64,000 bases of DNA from the NCBI RefSeq assembly GCF_015704865.1, contig NZ_JADQTO010000012.1, forward strand, positions 124,001 to 188,000, given 5' to 3'. This document shows positions 17,464-25,177 of the stretch, piece by piece (the first letter of the stretch is position 1; each line of letters starts with the position of its first letter). The translations under genes and the position numbers were made by a program. A model generated the notes under the pieces. That model did not search any database. It was not told the origin of the DNA and saw only the letters and a list, made by a program, of their open reading frames with translations. This stretch comes from Actinoplanes aureus (GTDB lineage Bacteria > Actinomycetota > Actinomycetes > Mycobacteriales > Micromonosporaceae).

Positions 17464-17502
17464 GACGGGGTGCGGCCGCGAGGTCGTACCCCGTCGGCTT
17501 TT
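17464..17502 (+). terminator. Hairpin terminator after the chitinase gene
   Basis: GACGGGGT (17464-17471) pairs with ACCCCGTC (17488-17495); the loop has further GC-rich pairing potential, and TTTT follows at 17499-17502. It lies 15 bases after the chitinase stop and before the ArsR/SRPBCC promoter. Confidence 0.65.
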
Positions 17503-17521
17503 GCTTGACCGGCCGCGAAGA

Positions 17522-17537
17522 GCAACCGTAAGGTTGC
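17522..17537. promoter_or_regulatory. ArsR-type operator before the SRPBCC-ArsR operon
   Basis: GCAAC-N6-GTTGC palindrome (17522-17526 and 17533-17537), 26 bases before the SRPBCC start. The same arms and spacing occur twice before the convergent MFS gene (19761-19812), which defines a small regulon for the ArsR protein at 18007-18327. Confidence 0.65.
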
Positions 17538-17563
17538 GCATAAACCCCGGATGGGATGGGCGC

Positions 17564-18010
17564 ATGGGCAGGGACCGGATCGAGCGAGAGGTCTTCGTGA
17601 AGGCCACGGTGGAGCGGGTGTGGGCGGTGATCACCGAGCCCGAGCACGTCGGCGTCTGGTTCGGTCAGGGTGGGCCGGCCGAGATCGACCTGCGGCCGGG
17701 CGGCGTCATGCGCCTCGACCACGGTGACCACGGCACGTACCCGACCCGGATCGTGGCGGTCGATCCGCCGCGCTACCTCGCCTACCGCTGGGCCGCCGGC
17801 TATCCGGGCGAGATCGCCGACGAGAGCAATTCCACGCTTGTCGAGTTCTTTCTGCTGGCCGAGGAGGGCGGCACCCGGCTGCGGGTGGCCGAGTCCGGCT
17901 TCGCCACCCTGACCATTCCGGCCGCCCGCGAGAAGAGCGCCGGTTTCGACAGCCACGAACGCGGCTGGCGCGAGGTCGTGGACAACCTCAAGGAGTACGC
18001 GGAGAGATGA
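17564..18010 (+). CDS. SRPBCC (START/AHSA1-like) domain protein
   Basis: 148-residue single-domain protein of the SRPBCC fold. The family start is REVFVKATVERVWAVITEPEHVGVWFG, and the C-terminal helix carries FDSHERGWREVVDNL. These proteins bind hydrophobic ligands in a deep cavity; those paired with ArsR regulators are common in actinobacteria but their ligands are mostly unknown. It is the first gene of a two-gene operon; its stop overlaps the ArsR start (ATGA). A second, independent ArsR/SRPBCC pair is at 24334-25142. Confidence 0.9.
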   Translation: MGRDRIEREVFVKATVERVWAVITEPEHVGVWFGQGGPAEIDLRPGGVMRLDHGDHGTYPTRIVAVDPPRYLAYRWAAGYPGEIADESNSTLVEFFLLAEEGGTRLRVAESGFATLTIPAAREKSAGFDSHERGWREVVDNLKEYAER

Positions 18011-18327
18011 ACGCCGAACTGGAGGTGCTCTCCGCGCTGTCCGACCCGACCCGGTGGCAGTTGCTCAACGAGCTCGCCGACCGGGGTGGCGCCACCGCGA
18101 CCGTCCTCGCCGTCGACCGGCCGGTGAGCCGGCAGGCCGTGGTGAAACACCTCGGCGTCCTGGAGCGCGCCGGCCTGGTGACCGGCCGGCGCGCCGGACG
18201 GGAGATGCGCTACACCGTTCGGACCGAGCGCCTGGACCAGACCGCCCGGTGGATCGCCGACGCGGCGAGCCGGTGGGACACGCGGCTCGCCGCGATCAAG
18301 GACCTGGCCGAGCAGGCGGACGCCTGA
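18007..18327 (+). CDS. ArsR-family winged-helix repressor
   Basis: 106-residue regulator. It opens with the family LSALSDPTRWQLLNELAD helix, then the recognition helix SRQAVVKHLGVLERAGLV and a short wing. There are no paired metal-binding cysteines, so it is probably not a metal sensor but belongs to the non-metal ArsR type found next to SRPBCC genes. Likely binding sites are the GCAAC-N6-GTTGC palindromes at 17522, 19761 and 19795, which would tie the convergent MFS transporter to it. The gene ends two bases from the MFS stop. Confidence 0.92.
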   Translation: MNAELEVLSALSDPTRWQLLNELADRGGATATVLAVDRPVSRQAVVKHLGVLERAGLVTGRRAGREMRYTVRTERLDQTARWIADAASRWDTRLAAIKDLAEQADA

Positions 18328-18329
18328 CC

Positions 18330-19730
18330 TCAGCGGGAGGGCGCCTCGACGGCGTCCGATGCCGGCGCCGCGTCGACCGTGGACGGCGAGCGCAGCCCGA
18401 ACCAGATCACGGCGACGGCCAGCACGATGGCGATGACCTGTACGCGCATCGTCAGGTGCACCCCGGCGATCAGGTCCGCCTGGGAGGCGGCGACGGCTCC
18501 GAAGATCGGGATACCGATCGTGACCGCGATCTGCTGGGCCAGGGACGTGAGGCCGGTCGCCAGCCCGGCCTGCGATTCCGCCAGGCCGGAGGTGGCCGTG
18601 ACGGTGTAGGCGACGATCGCGGTGACGTGCCCGAAGTACAGCAGGAACAGCGACGGCACGATGACGTACAGGCTCGTCGTCGAGTCGTCGACCAGCAGCA
18701 TCGGAGCCGCCATGAGCCCCTGGACGAGCAGACCGGCGGCGAGGATCGGCCGGTAGCCGTAGCGGCCGATCAGCCGGCCGGCGAGGATCCCGGCGAACAC
18801 CGCGGCGAGGCCGGGCAGGCCGAACACCAGACCGGTGGTGAACGGCGCGAGGCCGAGCACGTCCTGCAGGTAGACGGTCAGGACGAAGTTCAGGCCGGTG
18901 GACATGACGAACGCGACCACGCCGCCGAAGTTGCCCCACTTGACGGTCGGGCGGTTGAGCAGCCGCAGCGACACCAGGGGTGCCTTGGCGCGGGTCTCGA
19001 CGACCCAGAAGACGCCCAGCAGGACCACGCCGGCGGCGAAGGCCCTCCAGTCGCGCAGGGAAACCCCGTAGACCAGCGCGAGCAAGCCGGTGGTGACCGA
19101 GACGGCGCCGGGTACGTCGAGCCGCACGCCGGTGGGGCGGGCGCTTTCGCGGACCACGAACGGCGTCAGTGCCACGATGGCCACCGCCACCGGCACGTTG
19201 ATCCAGAACGCCCACCGCCAGTCGAGCGCGCTGACCAGGCTGCCACCGACCAGCGCGCCCACGGTGAAGCCGCCGGAGAGCAGCGCGCCGTTGAGGCCGA
19301 GGACCCGGGCCCGGGCCCGGTCGTCCGCGACGGCGGTGATGAGCAGGGCCATCGCGGCGGGGATGGCGATCGCGTTGGCGAAGCCCTGCAGGACGCGGGC
19401 GGTCAGCAGGGTCGCCGGACCGGTGGCGAAACCGCCCAGCAGCGAAGCCACGATGAGCAGGACCATCGCGATGAGGAACAGCCGGCGGCGGCCGTACAGG
19501 TCGGCCACCCGGCCGAACAGCAGGGTGAAGCCGGCCGCCGGCAGCGCGTAGGCGCTGGCGATCCAGGGCAGGTCGCCGATGTCGAGGCCGACGCCCTCGC
19601 CCATCTGTGGCAGCGCCACGTTGAGGATGGAGAAGTCGACGGACAGCATGAATCCGGCGCCGAGGAGCACGACAAGCGTCAGCCGCTGTCGGCCGCTGAG
19701 CCGCACCGGCGAGTCCGGATCGATGGCCAT
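18330..19730 (-). CDS. MFS drug-efflux-type transporter
   Basis: 466-residue membrane protein with about 14 hydrophobic segments, of the DHA2 (EmrB/QacA) kind. It shows DFSILNVALPQM in the first helix, the loop motif GRVADLYGRRRLFL and motif C-like glycines. Likely role: proton-driven export of a drug or toxic metabolite. Two TGCAAC-N6-GTTGCA palindromes lie 31-82 bases upstream, matching the site before the convergent SRPBCC-ArsR operon, so it is probably repressed by that ArsR protein. The substrate is unknown. Confidence 0.92.
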   Translation of the reverse strand: MAIDPDSPVRLSGRQRLTLVVLLGAGFMLSVDFSILNVALPQMGEGVGLDIGDLPWIASAYALPAAGFTLLFGRVADLYGRRRLFLIAMVLLIVASLLGGFATGPATLLTARVLQGFANAIAIPAAMALLITAVADDRARARVLGLNGALLSGGFTVGALVGGSLVSALDWRWAFWINVPVAVAIVALTPFVVRESARPTGVRLDVPGAVSVTTGLLALVYGVSLRDWRAFAAGVVLLGVFWVVETRAKAPLVSLRLLNRPTVKWGNFGGVVAFVMSTGLNFVLTVYLQDVLGLAPFTTGLVFGLPGLAAVFAGILAGRLIGRYGYRPILAAGLLVQGLMAAPMLLVDDSTTSLYVIVPSLFLLYFGHVTAIVAYTVTATSGLAESQAGLATGLTSLAQQIAVTIGIPIFGAVAASQADLIAGVHLTMRVQVIAIVLAVAVIWFGLRSPSTVDAAPASDAVEAPSR

Positions 19731-19760
19731 GAGGTGATTCCCTTCGTCGTTCCCGTAAGG

Positions 19761-19812
19761 TGCAACCCGAGAGTTGCACATTGGCGGCTGCTACTGCAAC
19801 CCTGAGGTTGCA
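19761..19812. promoter_or_regulatory. Twin ArsR-type operators before the MFS gene
   Basis: Two palindromes TGCAAC-N6-GTTGCA at 19761-19778 and 19795-19812, 34 bases apart centre to centre, or about three helical turns. Both match the site at 17522-17537. They lie between the MFS gene (start 19730) and the sigma-factor gene (start 19892), so they could affect both promoters. Confidence 0.7.
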
Positions 19813-19891
19813 CTACGGGGACCGACAACTTTGCGGCGCCAGCGGTGTCTGTTCCTGTGAAGGGGACGACGACAGCACAGAAGGAGTCGCC

Positions 19892-20911
19892 ATGCGGGAG
19901 ACCTTGCCGGCCGGCGGAGACGGTACGGCGTTCAGCGACCTCGTCGAGCCGTATCGACACGAGCTACAGGTGCACTGCTACCGCATCCTCGGCTCGGTCC
20001 AGGACGCCGAGGACGTACTGCAGGAGACGCTGCTGGCGGCCTGGCGCGGATTCGACGGCTACGAGGGGCGCGCATCGCTGCGGACCTGGCTCTACCGGAT
20101 CGCGACGAACCGTTGTCTCAACGCGTTGCGGGACGGCGCCCGCCGCCCGCGCGAACAGGTGGCCTATCCAGCGGAGGTCCCGATGCCCGAACCGTCGCGC
20201 CGCCCGGCGGAACCCAGCTGGCTGGAGCCGTACCCCGATGTGCTGCTCGACCAGATCGCCGACCACCGTCCCGGACCGGAAGCCCGCTACGAACTGCGCG
20301 AGTCGGTGTCGCTCGCCTTCCTGATCGCGTTGCAGCAGCTGCCACCGAGGCAACGAGCCGTTCTGGTGCTGCGCGACGTGCTCGGATTCCGGGCGGCCGA
20401 GGTCGCGGCCATCCTCGACGTGACCGAGAACGCGGTGACCAGCGCCCTGAACCGGGCGCGCGGCGCGCTGGCCGCCGTGCTGCCCGGCCCGGACCGGGAC
20501 AGCGTTCCGCTGCCGGACTCGCCGCAGGAGCGCCGGATGGTGGACGAGTTCACCCGCGCCTTCGAATCCGGCGACGTCGACGCGGTCGTGGCCCTGCTGA
20601 CCAGCGACGCGTGGCTGACCATGCCGCCGCTGCCGCTGGCCTACCAGGGTGTGGCGGACATCCGGAACTTCCTGGCCACCGTGGCGCTGACCGGCGGACG
20701 CCAGTACCACCTGATCCCGACCCGGGCGAACGGCCAGCCGGCGTTCGGCTGCTACCTGCGTGATCCGCGGACGCCGATCCTGCACGCGCACGGCGTGTTC
20801 GTGCTCACCCTCGCCGGGGAGCGGATCGCCGCGCTGACCCGGTTCACCGACAACTCCCTGCTCGCCAGGTTCGGCCTTCCGCTGTCGCTGCGCGCGGGGG
20901 AGGACCGGTGA
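19892..20911 (+). CDS. ECF RNA polymerase sigma factor with SnoaL-like C-terminal domain
   Basis: 339-residue sigma-70-family factor. Region 2 runs about residues 15-85 (YRILGSVQDAEDVLQETLLAAWR), region 4 about 140-195 (LPPRQRAVLVLRDVLGFRAAEVA, with ENAVTSALNRARG as the recognition helix). A SnoaL-like domain follows (about 215-330), as in ECF groups controlled by their own C-terminal extension rather than by a separate anti-sigma factor; no anti-sigma gene is adjacent. AAGGAG precedes the ATG. It is co-transcribed with an MFS exporter (GTGA overlap) and a PEP-mutase-like enzyme. Confidence 0.92.
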   Translation: MRETLPAGGDGTAFSDLVEPYRHELQVHCYRILGSVQDAEDVLQETLLAAWRGFDGYEGRASLRTWLYRIATNRCLNALRDGARRPREQVAYPAEVPMPEPSRRPAEPSWLEPYPDVLLDQIADHRPGPEARYELRESVSLAFLIALQQLPPRQRAVLVLRDVLGFRAAEVAAILDVTENAVTSALNRARGALAAVLPGPDRDSVPLPDSPQERRMVDEFTRAFESGDVDAVVALLTSDAWLTMPPLPLAYQGVADIRNFLATVALTGGRQYHLIPTRANGQPAFGCYLRDPRTPILHAHGVFVLTLAGERIAALTRFTDNSLLARFGLPLSLRAGEDR

Positions 20912-22320
20912 CCCGGCGGCAGGCCTGGGTGCTGGGACTCGCCTCCCTGGCGTCCTTCATGATGGCGCTGGACAGCCTGGTCGTGACGACGGCCCTGAGC
21001 ACGATCCGGCAGGACCTGACGGCGTCGGTCGAGTCCCTGGAGTGGACGGTCAACGCCTACAACCTCACGTTCGCGGTGCTGCTGCTGACCGGGGCGGCGC
21101 TGGGCGACCGGTTCGGCCGGCGCCGCGTCCTCGTCGCGGGGCTGACGGTGTTCACCGTCGCGTCGGTGGCCTGCGCGCTGTCGCCGGACATCGGCACCCT
21201 GATCGCGTCCCGGGCGGTGCAGGGGGTGGGCGCCGCGATGGTGCTGCCGCTGACGCTCACCCTGATCAGCGCGGCCTTCCCGCCGCAGCAGCGGGGCCGG
21301 GCGATGGGTCTGTACCTGGGCATCACCGGCCTGGCGACGTTCGGCGGCCCGTTCATCGGCGGCGTCATCGCACAGGGACTGGCCTGGCAGTGGATCTTCT
21401 GGCTCAACCTGCCGGTCGGGCTGATCGCGATCGGGCTCACGACGCGGCGGGTGGACGAGAGCTTCGGCCCGAACAACCGGTTCGACCTCGTCGGCGTCCT
21501 GCTCGTGACCCTTGGCGCGTTCGGCGTCGTCTGGGCTCTGGTACGCGGCAACGCGGCCGGCTGGGCGAGCGGCGAGGTTCTCGGCACGCTCGGGTTCGGT
21601 GCCGCCTCGGTGGCCGCCTTCGTGCTCTGGGAGCGGCGTACGAGCGCGCCCATGCTCCCGATGCGGTTCTTCCGGCTGCGGGCGTTCGCCACCGCCAACC
21701 CGGCGAACTTCCTGGTGTTCGCCTCGCTGTACGGCACCCTGTTCTTCCTCGCCCAGTACTTCCAGGTCGTGGGCGGCCACGGACCGCTCGGCGCCGGGCT
21801 GCGGCTGATGCCGTGGACCGCGACGCTCATGGTGTTCGCGCCGATCGCCGGCCGGCTGGCCGACCGGGTCGGCGAGCGGACCTTCGTGGTCGGCGGCTTG
21901 CTGCTGCAGGCCGTCGGCGCGAGCTGGATCGCCCTGGTGGCCGGCACCGGCACGACCTATCTCGAACTGCTGCCCGCGCTGCTCCTCGGCGGTGCCGGAC
22001 TGACCATGGCCATGCCGGCGGCGCAGAAGGCGGTGGTGGGAGCGGTACGACCGAACGAGATCGGTCAGGCGTCCGGGGCGTTCATGATGCTGCGAATCCT
22101 CGGCGGGGTGTTCGGCGTCGGCGTGTCGGTCGCCGTCTTCGCGGCGGCCGGTGGTTACGCGTCGCCCGGGCAGTTCAGTGACGGTTTCGCGGCCGCGATG
22201 GCAGCGGTCGCCGTCTTCGCGTTCATCGGCGTACTCATCGCACTCGGGATGCCCGGCAAGCGGCCGGCGGTTGAGGCGGAAGCTGTTTCTCTTGAGATGG
22301 AGGCTGGCAATGGCCGCTGA
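20908..22320 (+). CDS. MFS transporter, DHA2 (EmrB/QacA) family
   Basis: 470-residue protein with about 14 transmembrane segments. Family motifs include FMMALDSLVVTTALSTI in helix 1, the loop GDRFGRRRVLVAG, and motif C-like GLATFGGPFIGG. It starts at GTG 20908, overlapping the sigma-factor stop. Likely a proton-coupled multidrug or metabolite exporter. Translational coupling to an ECF sigma factor suggests a stress- or metabolite-induced export unit. The substrate is unknown. Confidence 0.93.
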   Translation: MTRRQAWVLGLASLASFMMALDSLVVTTALSTIRQDLTASVESLEWTVNAYNLTFAVLLLTGAALGDRFGRRRVLVAGLTVFTVASVACALSPDIGTLIASRAVQGVGAAMVLPLTLTLISAAFPPQQRGRAMGLYLGITGLATFGGPFIGGVIAQGLAWQWIFWLNLPVGLIAIGLTTRRVDESFGPNNRFDLVGVLLVTLGAFGVVWALVRGNAAGWASGEVLGTLGFGAASVAAFVLWERRTSAPMLPMRFFRLRAFATANPANFLVFASLYGTLFFLAQYFQVVGGHGPLGAGLRLMPWTATLMVFAPIAGRLADRVGERTFVVGGLLLQAVGASWIALVAGTGTTYLELLPALLLGGAGLTMAMPAAQKAVVGAVRPNEIGQASGAFMMLRILGGVFGVGVSVAVFAAAGGYASPGQFSDGFAAAMAAVAVFAFIGVLIALGMPGKRPAVEAEAVSLEMEAGNGR

Positions 22321-23071
22321 CAAGACGGATCTGAAAGCTCGTGCGCAACGACTTCGCGAGCTGCACCACGGCGAGATGCTGATACTGCCGAACGTCTGGG
22401 ACGCGGCGAGCGCGACGGTCGTGGTCGAAGCCGGCTTCCCGGTGGTCGCCACGGCCAGCGCCGCCGTCTCGGCGATGCTCGGCTACCCCGACGGCGAGGG
22501 CGCACCGTGGCAGGAGATGTTCGCGGCCGCCGGGCGGATCGCCCGGGTGGTGCCGGTCCCGGTCACGGTCGATGCCGAGGCGGGGTACGGGCTGCGGCCG
22601 CGGGAACTGGTGGACCGGTTGCTGGACATCGGCGCGGTCGGCTGCAACCTGGAGGACACCGATCACCGGGCGGGTGGCCTGGTCGAGGCCGGCGCGCACG
22701 CGCAACGGCTCGCCGACATCCGCTCGGCGGCGGACGACGCCGGCGTACCGATCGTCATCAACGCCCGGGTCGACACGTTCCTGCCCGGCGGCGGAATAGC
22801 CGAGCCGGACCGGCTGGCCGAGGCGATCCGGCGCGGCCGCCTCTATCGGGAGGCCGGCGCCGACTGCGTCTACCCGATCGGCGTGCGGCGCAGGGCGGAC
22901 ATCGCCGCCCTGGTCGCCGAACTGCCCGGCCCGGTCAACGGCAACACCGGCGACGAACTGGATCTCGCCGCGTTGCGGGAGCTGGGCGTGGCCCGGGTGT
23001 CCTACGGCCCCCGCTTCTATCGCACGGCCATGGCAGACCTGAGAACCGCCGTCGAGCGGTTGTCACGGTGA
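22310..23071 (+). CDS. Isocitrate lyase/PEP mutase-family protein
   Basis: 253-residue TIM-barrel protein of the ICL/PEPM superfamily. Seen: LPNVWDAASATVV at the N-terminus, the Mg-binding DAEAGYG loop, GCNLEDTD and INARVDTFL. These are standard for the small actinobacterial members, which act as lyases or C-C/C-P bond enzymes on 2-oxo or hydroxy acids; the reaction here is unassigned. The start at 22310 has GGAGG six bases upstream and lies inside the end of the MFS gene (11-base overlap). It is the last gene of the sigma-MFS operon. Confidence 0.88.
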   Translation: MAADKTDLKARAQRLRELHHGEMLILPNVWDAASATVVVEAGFPVVATASAAVSAMLGYPDGEGAPWQEMFAAAGRIARVVPVPVTVDAEAGYGLRPRELVDRLLDIGAVGCNLEDTDHRAGGLVEAGAHAQRLADIRSAADDAGVPIVINARVDTFLPGGGIAEPDRLAEAIRRGRLYREAGADCVYPIGVRRRADIAALVAELPGPVNGNTGDELDLAALRELGVARVSYGPRFYRTAMADLRTAVERLSR

Positions 23072-23440
23072 GCCGCCGGGCGGCTCCCAGTACACCTCCA
23101 CCCGGTGGCCGTCCGGATCGAGGCATTTGAACGCCGTGTACTCCGGCTCGTCGTCACGCTCGACGATCGTGACGCGGTCGGCCTCCAGCCGCCGCTGCAG
23201 CGCCCGCACGTCATCGGGGCGCGGCAGCCGGAAACCGAAGTGCAGGAACGCCGGCGGCTCGCCCACCACGTCGACCGCGTGCAGGGCCAGGTCGAAGCCG
23301 TCACCGTCACGGACGATGACCGTGCCGTCCGGGTACCGCTGGGCGGTCGCCGGATCGAAGCCGAAGTACTTCGCGTAGAAGGAGATGCTGCGCTGGGGGT
23401 CGAGCACCGACAGCCCGAGATGAGTGATGCCCACCCTCAC
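23063..23440 (-). CDS. VOC-family protein
   Basis: 125-residue single VOC domain: ITHLGLSVLDPQRSISFYAKYFGF at the start and FKCLDPDGHRVEVYWE at the end, with metal-site-like His and Glu positions. It could be a glyoxalase, dioxygenase or resistance protein; the reaction is unassigned. It starts at GTG 23440 (an in-frame GTG at 23434 is possible) without a strong ribosome site. It is convergent with the PEP-mutase-like gene, overlapping it by nine bases, and divergent from the gene at 23508. Confidence 0.85.
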   Translation of the reverse strand: MRVGITHLGLSVLDPQRSISFYAKYFGFDPATAQRYPDGTVIVRDGDGFDLALHAVDVVGEPPAFLHFGFRLPRPDDVRALQRRLEADRVTIVERDDEPEYTAFKCLDPDGHRVEVYWEPPGGSP

Positions 23441-23507
23441 GCCCCATGCCGGAACCCCGATCGGTGCAAGCAATTTCGGGCTACGCTGAGCGCCGCGAGG
23501 AGGACTG

Positions 23508-23915
23508 ATGCACGGTTCCGGAACCAGGGACGACCCGTGGCAGCTGACCACCGCCCCCGGCTCGTCGCGCTACACGATGTACCGCGACGAGTCGGCCGAC
23601 CCGCCGGCCCTGGTCTGCCAGGTCGGCGCCACCACACTGAAATACCATCTGCGTGCCGTCGACGACCTGCACGCCTGGCTGCGCGAACAGGGCGACTGGG
23701 TGCCGCTGGGCGCCGCCGACGAAGGCAAGGACGCCGCCCCCGGAAGCGTCGAGGCGTGGGGCCGTGACCCGGGCAACCCGGTCGGCGGCTGGTACGGGCT
23801 GCGCAAGGGATACCGCGGCCGCTTCGGGATGTACCTGCCGCCTCTGCTGGAAGCGCTCGGGCTGGCCGAGCTCACCCATGAGAAGCGGAACAACACCGTC
23901 CGCGCCCGGTCCTGA
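23508..23915 (+). CDS. Small uncharacterised protein (DUF6855-like)
   Basis: 135-residue soluble protein without signal or membrane segments. It opens GSGTRDDPWQLTTAPGSS, has a central YRDESADPPALVCQVG strand region, and ends MYLPPLLEALGLAELTHEKRNN. It resembles a small actinobacterial family annotated only as a domain of unknown function (I think DUF6855, not certain). GAGGAGG lies five bases before the ATG, so it is a real gene. The C-terminal half has a winged-helix-like feel but no function can be claimed. Confidence 0.75.
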   Translation: MHGSGTRDDPWQLTTAPGSSRYTMYRDESADPPALVCQVGATTLKYHLRAVDDLHAWLREQGDWVPLGAADEGKDAAPGSVEAWGRDPGNPVGGWYGLRKGYRGRFGMYLPPLLEALGLAELTHEKRNNTVRARS

Positions 23916-23918
23916 CCC

Positions 23919-24341
23919 CTACCTCGGCTGTCGCTGCCGCGGCGCGGCGACGCGCCGGCCGATGGCCGCGACGGCCACCAGGATGATCGGGACGAGGGTC
24001 AGGTGACACAGCGCCAGGGTGGTCTTGCTGATGGCGTCGAAGTCCGCGGGCAGCGTCATCACGGCGATGGTGCCGACCGCCAGCACCGGACCGATGACGG
24101 CGGCGGCCCGGGACGCCCACGCCGCACGCGGCGCCAGGAGGGCGACCGCCGCGAGGCCGACGAGCAGCGGCACCGCGCTGAACCCGGCGACCGTCACGGC
24201 GTCGACCTCGGCCGGGCCGTCCGGCGAGGTGAAGACGAAGGTGCCACCGGCCGCCCGCCCGGCCAGGTAGAGGGCCAGGTTGACGAGCACCGCGATGCCG
24301 ACGGCCGCGGCGACCAGCGCGGGGCGGGAGAGCCTAGACAT
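23919..24341 (-). CDS. DUF6069-like four-helix membrane protein (second copy)
   Basis: 140-residue protein with four hydrophobic segments (about 8-28, 50-70, 82-102, 108-130) and a C-terminal Arg-rich tail. Same small-membrane-protein type as 11989-12417, diverged. Its ATG overlaps the SRPBCC stop by eight bases, so it is the third gene of the ArsR-SRPBCC operon. Its role is unknown; location suggests a stress or efflux-related function, which is inference. Confidence 0.75.
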   Translation of the reverse strand: MSRLSRPALVAAAVGIAVLVNLALYLAGRAAGGTFVFTSPDGPAEVDAVTVAGFSAVPLLVGLAAVALLAPRAAWASRAAAVIGPVLAVGTIAVMTLPADFDAISKTTLALCHLTLVPIILVAVAAIGRRVAAPRQRQPR

Positions 24342-24801
24342 CGGCGGTCTCGACGCCCGGCCGGCGGGTGAGGAAGGCCTCGATGCGGGCGAGGGCGCCG
24401 GCCCACACCTCGTTGACGAAGAAGTCGCGGATCTCTGGTACGGGGAACCCGCTCTGGACGACGGTCATCAGGGTCCCGTCGCCGGTCGCCTCGAAGGACA
24501 CCTCGATGCGGGTCGTCATGGTCATGCCGTCCGGGCTGACGCCGGTGGACTCGGTGACCAGGCGGTTCGGGCGCTCGATCTCGACGAACGTCTGCGTCTC
24601 CCGGAAGAGCATGTCGGGGCTCGGCCCCCACACGGCTGTCTGCTGCCCGCCGACGCGCAGATCGACGTCGATCTCGACGATGCCGGGTGTCTCGTCGAGG
24701 ATGCTGAACCAGATCTTCTGCTTCTCGGCGTCGGTGTAGGCGTCGAAGACCTCCTCCGGCGTTGCGGGCAGCTGCCGGGTCATCCGCATTTCGAGGGTCA
24801 T
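24334..24801 (-). CDS. SRPBCC (AHSA1-like) domain protein
   Basis: 155-residue SRPBCC protein. Opening MRMTRQLPATPEEVFDAYTD, central TFVEIERPNRLVTES, and C-terminal PEIRDFFVNEVWAGALARIE match the AHSA1-like family that pairs with ArsR regulators. The start at 24801 overlaps the ArsR stop (ATGA), with GAAGGGA upstream. It probably binds a hydrophobic ligand or acts on one. It is unlike the copy at 17564 in sequence, so the two modules are not a recent duplication. Confidence 0.9.
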   Translation of the reverse strand: MTLEMRMTRQLPATPEEVFDAYTDAEKQKIWFSILDETPGIVEIDVDLRVGGQQTAVWGPSPDMLFRETQTFVEIERPNRLVTESTGVSPDGMTMTTRIEVSFEATGDGTLMTVVQSGFPVPEIRDFFVNEVWAGALARIEAFLTRRPGVETADV

Positions 24802-25142
24802 GTCTGTGGTCCCTTCGCGTCGGGTCGCATGGTGAAGTAGGCGTCCAGACCGTCCAGGCGACGGGCCCAGAGCCGCTGGTAGAAGCTGATCCATGCCATC
24901 GCCTCGTCCAGCGGGGCGGTGCCGAGGCGGCACTGCCGTGACCGGCCGACCTTCTCGGTGACGACGAGGCCGGCGTCTTCGAGCACCTGGACGTGCTTCT
25001 TCATGCCGGTGAGCGTCATCCCGGTGGGCTCGGCGAGCTCTCCGATGGTGGCCGGACTCTCGCCGAGGCGGACCAGGATGCCGCGGCGGGTGGGATCGGC
25101 CAGGGCGGCGAAGACCCGATCCAGAGCGGCTTGCTGAACCAT
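24798..25142 (-). CDS. ArsR-family winged-helix repressor
   Basis: 114-residue regulator: VFAALADPTRRGILVRLGE, recognition region TLTGMKKHVQVLEDAGLV and wing EKVGRSRQCRL. There are no metal-binding Cys pair motifs. The ATG at 25142 has AAGGTG at the right distance; a GTG at 25151 has none. A TGAAC-N6-GTTCA palindrome lies 20-35 bases upstream and is the likely autoregulatory site. First gene of an ArsR-SRPBCC-DUF6069 operon. Confidence 0.92.
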   Translation of the reverse strand: MVQQAALDRVFAALADPTRRGILVRLGESPATIGELAEPTGMTLTGMKKHVQVLEDAGLVVTEKVGRSRQCRLGTAPLDEAMAWISFYQRLWARRLDGLDAYFTMRPDAKGPQT

Positions 25143-25161
25143 GCGGTTCACCTTACGACAC

Positions 25162-25177
25162 TGAACCTATTAGTTCA
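25162..25177. promoter_or_regulatory. ArsR-type operator within the end of the hydrolase gene
   Basis: Perfect TGAAC (25162-25166), N6, GTTCA (25173-25177). The N6 spacing equals that of the GCAAC/GTTGC sites of the other ArsR module, with different arms. The TAA stop of the upstream hydrolase (25170-25172) lies inside it. Confidence 0.65.
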
